Assembly: GCA_022410635.1 (NCBI GenBank)
Contig: JAJVDF010000500.1
Span: 62,001-126,000 of the forward strand
From: Tretioscincus oriximinensis
Taxonomy: Eukaryota > Chordata > Lepidosauria > Squamata > Gymnophthalmidae
Direction: 5' to 3'
Length of the DNA stretch: 64,000 nucleotides
In this document: positions 57,658 through 64,000 of the stretch, one piece after another
Position numbering within the stretch: position 1 is the first letter of the stretch
Layout of the letters: the number at the start of each line of letters is the position of its first letter
Translations under genes and position numbers: made by a program
Notes under the pieces: generated by a model
Told to the model about the DNA's origin: nothing
The model's input: the letters and a program-made list of their open reading frames with translations, nothing else
Database searches by the model: none

Positions 57658-59689
57658 GTACTTATATAGCTCTCTGTCATACTCTGTTAAACGAGAGTCC
57701 TAAAAATAATTAATTTAGCTAAAACTAGAAAACTTGAGGGATTATACTGCTTAGCTTGTTGAACATGAGAAGGTTTCAGGTTTTATATGCTTTGTAAGTC
57801 AGTCTTCTTATCAGCACTAACTCTTTGGCTGACTATTAAATATGTACATAGGAAAGTCTTAAAAGTGATGTTGGGAATGCTTCTTTTTAAATGATAGGCT
57901 AAAACGTTCTTGTTTGAATAGAAAAAAATGTTTTGGACCAATCAACTTAAGAACAAGCTTAGGTTTAGCAGGTTTTCCATCTATGGTTTTTGGCCAAGCA
58001 AGTTCTAAAACTGTATGTTGTTGTATTTATTATTAAATCTTGTCTTCTCTGTTGTTTGTCATGTGTTTGATAACCTAAGTTTTGGTAATGACAGTAGGAA
58101 TGTTTTGTTTTTGTTGATTTACCTCATTATAGTAATAGTGAATGCTAAAACGTATTGACTTAAATAGCTGCGCAGATAGAAAGGTCATTTATGTAAACCA
58201 GAAAGGAGATCAAATGCTCTTTCACCTTTAAAACTCACATTGAAAACACTGAATCTTTTTTAATGTATTAGATTGTCACCGCAAACCGACCACAGGGATT
58301 AATGCAGGACAAGAGAAGTAAAATTTTGTCAGTCATTCTTTAGTTAAAGATCAACAGTCTTTGAGGGCATGTGGACGTATTTGGATTTGGAGAGTGGGAA
58401 CTATTTGAGACTACCATTTTGAGAGGTCTGAGGCTCTTACAGTTTCTTTCTTGTCTGTCCTCAAGGGGAGAGTTAGTAATTAAGCTTTTCTTTAACAAAG
58501 GAGGTAACGAGTAGTGAGTGTTCTAAAGGTTTCTGTTTTCCAGGGATACCAGACACTTAAGAGTGCTGCCCTTGGCTACTTTTGTATTGTAAAAAACAGT
58601 GTTTTGGAACAGTTACTATTCAGATTTATTTAATAGTATGCATCTCCCAGAATGTTCATTGCCTCACCTTCTGTGTAGTTGGGAAAAAATTAATATCATA
58701 TCACTTATGAAATTGCTAAAGGAAAAATGTTTATAGTTTGATGCCCATTTCTGAGCCTAAAAAGAAAAGGTATTGAAGTGTACTAAAAGTGTCATAGATG
58801 CAATCATTTTATTGTTGGGATTTGTTTTTACTTACATTCTTTTCACCTAGAACCATAAATATGCAATATTAAATACATTTGTAAAGTATACTGTAATATT
58901 GAAACCTATCCTTTACAGGCTAGAGGATGATCAAAAATGATCATAAGGAAGATGTTGGTTGAAATGTAATTTAATTAAGTATCAAAAGATAACCAGTGAT
59001 AATATCTGGTACACATTAGAAGGAAATTCAAGCCATAGCCTGAAGACCTTTATGAGGGACCCCTGAAGAACTTTATCAAGGATCCTTCAAATCTGTCTGA
59101 ATGTTGGCTTTTTGAGCAAGGACGTTTCCTGCTGATCTTAAACACTATGGAAGCGGAAGTGTTCTTTCATGTATTTTGATTTCACTGGATCTTTCAGAAC
59201 AATGTTGGGCTCTGCAATGAAATAGTGGCCAATTCAGATCTTTCATGTCTTTTATGAATCATATCAAGCCAAAAGATACCATATATACCAACAGTTTTTT
59301 TGCTTTGTTCTGTACTAGTGCTCTATTGTGGTCTATTCTCAAGAGCAATCCTATCACTGTAGTCAAGTATAAAGCCGTGCACAAAACAGTGCACAGTCTA
59401 TATGTAGATAATTTGGATTTTACTTTTATTTCTTTGTTTGCTTTCTAGTAGAAAGCATAAATAAAGCTGTACATGCTCTCTCAATACATTTATTTTAACA
59501 GGAGCAATCATTTATTTGCAATGACAACTATTTTTTATTCTGCAAAGATTTGAAAAATTGATAACATTTGCATCACCACTTTTTCTATTGTCAGTTGTGC
59601 CAAAACAAAAAACTGATGACATTTAAAAATGAAAGAAATAGCAAGCTAATTTGTACACCTGCAATATGTTAAGGGTGAGTGTGTTTGTA

Positions 59690-60712
59690 CAGGTGAAACC
59701 CTGTTATAAAGAATGCCAAGTGGCCAAGTGGATGTGTTTGTTATAATGAAATTTCATTATACTCACTGTTAATCAAATTGAGATATAATAATCAAGTTCT
59801 CTTAAAAATGCAGTGGTAGGAGGACACTTTTTTACTGCAGAGTGATTGGGAGGGTTGGATTGTGGATAACTGTCATATTAAATATAATAAAATCTGGGAG
59901 TTACAAACAAAGATCCTAATAATGTGGTATAAGGCACCAGCCTAACTCTCACATATGGGTAATATCTCTCCTCTTTGTTGGCATGGGTGTTTATCAATTG
60001 GAAAATACTACCATATGTGGTACGATTGTACATATGTCCAAAATTTCTGGAATTTAATCTTAATTGAATTAAGGGATATTCTCGGCTTAACTTTATCTAT
60101 ACCTATGTTATTTATGTATAGATATAAAAACCTTTGTCTTCAGCCCCGGTCGGTTTATGTATTGGAAAGGGCAATTCGGGCAGCTCAAATAACAATAGCA
60201 AGGGGTTGGAAGCAAAAAAGCAAATGGACGATCAACACGTGGTATGAATATTTGGCAGAATTCCTTTTTATTAGATGTCATAAAAGAAAAGTGACTTCTT
60301 ACATTAGGAGATATGTCATAAACAGTATGGGAAAGAAATTGGCATGATGTAATATACTTTGATGTTAACCATAATAGAAATGAAATCCTGTCTCATACCA
60401 TCGCTATGGTATATGATCAAAGAATTTTAGTGTAATCTCGTATAATAAACTTTTTGTATTGGTCTCTGGGGGAGGAGGATGGGAGGGTTTTTGAGCTTTT
60501 TGTTGTATCTATATTTGTCTGTCAGTCTGTTTGTTGACATTGTTATTTATGTGGTTTGACATTGTTTGTTCTGAAAATAAAAAATTACATAAAAAAAAAA
60601 TAACAAAATCCATTGTAACCAACATTACTCTTATGGATGTTCCGCCAGGAGTTTGTTCATTACCCCATGAATTTTCTTTATATTGGGATTCGTTATAACG
60701 GGGTTTTACCTG
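59690..60712. mobile_element. Pogo/Tigger-like MITE interrupted by L1
   Basis: Left CAGGTGAAACCCTGTTATAA, right CGTTATAACGGGGTTTTACCTG (split by the listed interior). The host halves (59690-59762 and 60601-60712) align end to end with the complete copy at 39664-39844, for example CATTGTAACCAACATTACTC in both. Confidence 0.85.
59763..60600 (+). mobile_element. 5'-truncated L1 LINE inside MITE
   Basis: Frames give NKIWELQTKILIMWYKAPA, then from 59955 CWHGCLSIGKYYHMWYDCTY and VQNFWNLILIELRDILGLTL. ARGWKQKSKWTINTWYEYLA follows, and a stop at 60345. The Cys-His pattern followed by FW is the C-terminal domain of L1 ORF2. A 3' UTR leads to AATAAAAAATTACAT and a ten-A tail abutting the MITE sequence TAACAAAATCC. 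The intact 130-residue frame is a short tail only; reverse transcriptase is absent. Confidence 0.85.
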
Positions 60713-61353
60713 AATTCATTCACCCAGCCATGGTGGTTCTTCAACGAGTAAAATTGATTTTAGAAAGTATCAGACTTTATGTTTAGATAACTTGTTACAA
60801 GTATTTATATCAATTTATTCTTAATTAATGTAAGATAAAAAGTCTGTTTGTGCTTGTTAGAATATTATCAGATTTCTTAATTTTGAGATTATGTTTTCGG
60901 TTACCTAAAAAGGAAAAATCTTTTTCCAAATGCTTATCCTGTTCCCTTCAATGATTTATGTGTTATTTTCTGTTTGTTGCTGCCTTGCATAGTTGTTTTT
61001 CTGTGTATATAATTAGATATAAGAATTATATCTTAATTGATTGTTGGAAATAATAATTTATTATTTTGAACTTAGCTTTGATTGTTGTGAAAGACCACAA
61101 TACAAAATATTGTAGCAGCAAATAATGATTATGAACTATTTTTGCTGCTTTTGTGGATGCAAAAAGTGAACCATTCTTTTAGTTATATATTATTTTTGAG
61201 CATATGTTAATTTTTGTACTTTGAACTGGAAGGTTTACTAGATTTTGTGTTATATTTGTCATTTCTATAAGACATCTGTTCTCCAGAAATGTTTTGTTTG
61301 AATTTCTAGGCTGAGATAATGACTTATTTTGTGTAAAATTGTTAGGAATATAT

Positions 61354-61427
61354 ACTGCTCAAAATAATTAAGGGAACACTAACATACACTGTTATGTTAA
61401 AGTTGTTCCCTTAATTGTTTTAAGCAT
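61354..61427. mobile_element. Palindromic MITE (ACTGCTCAAAA type)
   Basis: ACTGCTCAAAATAATTAAGG and CCCTTAATTGTTTTAAGCAT are inverted. Internal ACACTAACAT/TGTTATGTTAAAG matches 26477-26551 and 37874-37953. Confidence 0.8.
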
Positions 61428-62506
61428 TATAGTAAGATAAAAGTGCAACTATACATAGGCCCACATTTTTCAAAGAGGTAAGAACAGGCTCAGACTTGTC
61501 TTTAAACAGCAAAAAAAAACCTGTCATGAATGTTCTTGCTTTGCGTTATAAAATATTTCCAGGATCACTATCCCTAGTCTTCTTACAGACCTCTTAATAC
61601 AAAATACAATGTTGTATTATATCTTGAACATATTCAAACATTATTAATTTCATTTTTACTAAAAGACATTTAACTGGTTTATTAGTTTTATACTGAACGT
61701 TAGGGTCTATGTGTGCTTAGATTACCATACTATTTAAACTTTTATAATTATTTTGGTAACAAGTCCTCATCGCTAAATCAGTTTTCATGCTGTCAGGATT
61801 GAATGCTAGAATGCTGTTGAATGAAATATTCTTACCTCCAGTTTGTGGAATAATTTATAGATTGTAAGGAGGCTTTGAAAGACACTCTTCTACTCTAACT
61901 TTAAATGTGTGTGTGTGTGGGGGAAAGATACTATCTGGAATGATCTCCTTGTTCAATTGTTGGAAATGGCTCATGTAGGGACAGTTCTTTTTGGATTCTC
62001 AGCATGTACTCTGTTGTCAAGCTTTTATGGACAAACAAACAGCTGAATCATAGTGAAACTGAAGTATCAGTTACAGAGATTTCTTTTAAAAATCCCTTAA
62101 AGGATCATACTGAGATATATTTTCTAGCAAATAAGCCTAGTAGCACTTAAAAGACTTACTGGTAAAAAATTAGTAGTATGAGCTTTTGTAGATACAGTGT
62201 ACTTCATCTGATGTGACATGGATTACACATCTACTTATTGAATAACAGAAGACAAATTAATATCCCAACAAAAGAGGTTGGGAGAAAGTAAAATGCTTAC
62301 CTAGACTGCGTAAATCTGCTATTTAAGTAGTGGATCATTTGTTGACTGGTATATTGATGCAGTTGTAAATGTTGCAAGTTTAAATGTTCCTGAATATGAA
62401 AGTTGCTGCTATCAAACAAACTAGGCTGCCAATAGACGGGTAAAAGGCATAAACAATAGCAAACTGCCAGCTTCCTGTTTCTCTGCTTCATGGCAAAATT
62501 TCTGNT

Positions 62507-62610
62507 TTTTTTTTTTTATTTAAATTTGTATTTCGCCCTTCACCGTTGGTCCAAGGGCAGTTAACAAAAGATGAGAAAAGATAAATACACATTAATAAAA
62601 CATTACTCTC
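62507..62610 (-). mobile_element. L2-like LINE tail, reverse
   Basis: Poly-T, TTTGTATTTCGCCCTTCACC, GTTGGTCCAAGGGCAGTTAA and ACACATTAATAAAAC. Confidence 0.6.
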
Positions 62611-62949
62611 CCTCCCTTTATGGTTTTTAGTTGGCATGGGGAGCCTTCTATATTGGACATTTTGAGACTGAAAATGGACATGAAACCTAAAAAGCCAACT
62701 AGATTTTATGAGAAAATATACTATGCTTTAGATGAGATGATATCTGCAACAGAAGCTGTTGTATAGGTTGCTTTTTTGTAATGTGGTATCTGGGGGGTGG
62801 AGCATAGATGTACCATGCATAGTACAATTTTAAAAAGTTGTATTGATTGCTGAAGATGTACTTAGTCTAAATTTCTCCAAGCTATCCCTCCAGCCATCTG
62901 CAAAATTATTCTGCAAAATAATCACTTAATCATCCCAAATTTAATTTAG

Positions 62950-63030
62950 TTTATTTACTTATTTATTTATACTTAATACCCCACCCCATTCCCGAAGGTC
63001 TATTTAACTTATTTCTATTTAACAAATAGT
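62950..63030 (-). mobile_element. L2-like LINE tail, reverse
   Basis: (TTTA)n then ATACCCCACCCCATTCCCGA and AGGTCTATTTAAC. Confidence 0.5.
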
Positions 63031-63609
63031 CTTGAATTTGGATTAAATGTAAAATGGCTCTTGTGATACACTTTACGGGGAAAGATAATTTCTTATAAAG
63101 TGTCATGGTTAGAAGGATGCCTCTGAGATTCTGGTCCTATTTTTCCAGACTTGATTTCTAGCTTGTCCATTTACTCATCATACAGAATTGCAAAGTGATA
63201 GAGTAGTGAGGACCCTTAATAAAAATGTTAATTATTTTAGTTCAAATAAGTACTTATTGAGGCTATTGCAGTAAGCAGAGAGAGGGCACAGGATTCCTTG
63301 TTGATATTATTCCAAATACTACTAATACTGTCATTTAAATGTTATTTCTTCCCAGAATATGATCAGATAGTAAAATCAACTAATTCAAATTCTGTATTAT
63401 TGTACTTTACTTAAACTAGAGCAGAACTACTTTTAATCTTCCTGTAAGAAGAAAGTACTAAAAAGAGGGTCCTGTGCTTGACCAGCTGAACAAACAGCAC
63501 TCAAAAATTCCTTTGGATATTGCACTAAATATTCAAATGCCTGAAGAATAATGTAGATTGTTTCTTAGAGAAAAAGAAGATATTTGATCACTAACAGGAT
63601 GTAATTGCT

Positions 63610-63765
63610 AGTTGGTTGTTCTGGGGAAATGTCATCTCTATCCCTACTTTTAAATATTGTTTTATACTGTTTTAATTTTGTACTGATGTTTTACTGTTTT
63701 GGCTACCCTGAGACCTTTGGGTGTACGGTGGGGTATATGTATAAATAAATAATAAATATGGAAAT
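63610..63765 (+). mobile_element. L2-like LINE tail, donor-type for the SINE tail
   Basis: TTGTTTTATACTGTTTTAAT is followed by GGCTACCCTGAGACCTTTGG and GTATAAATAAATAATAAATA. This end is almost the same as the 3' end of the two Sauria-type SINEs at 21.8 and 25.7 kb. Confidence 0.7.
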
Positions 63766-64000
63766 AATGAAATGATATGCTGATGTCATTTCTAACTCAA
63801 TGGTGTTTTTTCATCAGTATTCTTAGTTGATTATAAATAATAAATAGTTCATATTTAGAAATTATGCCAGGATTACGTGGCTCTCAGAGGTTGTTAAAAA
63901 GCCAAAACATACAATTTGTTAAGTTTTTGTTGAATTTTTATCTAATGTACATTAGAATTCTCTCACCCTACACAGTTCTCCAAGAGTATAAGGAGTTCCT

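Larger units (their letters stand above)
57658..64000 (+). other. NIPBL: NIPBL intron after seventh coding exon (incomplete)
   Basis: Starts at donor GTACTT and runs off the window. It contains an L1 fragment nested in a pogo-like MITE (59690-60712), a small palindromic MITE (61354-61427) and L2-like tails (62507-62610, 62950-63030, 63610-63765). The remainder is AT-rich sequence with nothing I recognise. Confidence 0.8.

Noticed and set aside
59955..60347. 130-residue open frame that might be a gene
   Set aside because: It is the C-terminal tail of L1 ORF2 with a poly(A) tail, nested in a MITE; not a host gene.
1..64000. CRISPR array, bacterial operon or prophage
   Set aside because: No spaced direct-repeat array, ribosome-binding sites or dense coding; spliced genes and SINE/LINE content show a vertebrate genome.

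Overview
This window is intronic vertebrate DNA, almost certainly from a squamate reptile (lizard or snake lineage). It carries the first seven coding exons of NIPBL, the cohesin-loading factor Nipped-B-like. Joined at canonical splice sites, the seven coding segments make one 868-nt open frame (289 codons plus 1 nt), starting MNGDMPHVPITTLAGIASLT. The gene is on the + strand. The squamate call rests on Sauria-type tRNA SINEs (good copies near 21.8 kb and 25.7 kb), a Bov-B/RTE LINE fragment, and many CR1 and L2-like LINE remnants.

Layout: 1-38234 has no supported protein-coding exon and is most simply intron 1 of NIPBL; the 5' non-coding exon and promoter are not recognised here. Coding exons lie at 38315-38378, 39432-39597, 41649-41779, 42772-42871, 49150-49301, 55963-56123 and 57564-57657. 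From 57658 to the end is the intron after that, and the rest of the gene lies beyond the window. The encoded N-terminal segment is the part known to bind MAU2, the other half of the cohesin loader.

Everything else is transposon-derived or unclassified AT-rich intron. L2-like LINEs lie at about 103-1100, 6865-7690, 14150-15382 and 33925-34300. CR1 copies lie at about 22.4, 28.2, 29.3-31.1, 33.2, 45.6, 48 and 55.1 kb. L1 remnants lie at about 51.3-52.1 and 59.8-60.6 kb, and Bov-B at 23.9-24.25 kb. There are two tRNA-derived SINE types, hAT-like elements with target-site duplications (TSDs), several palindromic Tc1/mariner- or pogo-like MITEs, one convincing solo LTR (26630-26966) and a weaker LTR candidate (12480-13480).

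The most unusual structures are: a GC-rich repeat family built as a chain of imperfect palindromes (two copies in opposite orientation, 5.57-6.06 and 16.4-17.6 kb); a perfect 190-bp inverted duplication inside an L2 copy (230-419/685-874); a Sauria-type SINE whose tail matches the local L2-like LINE tails; several nested insertions that give a relative chronology; three strong CTCF-like motifs in convergent arrangement within intron 1; and a 163-bp exact duplication around a single N, which is probably an assembly artefact. No operon, CRISPR array or complete autonomous mobile element is present.
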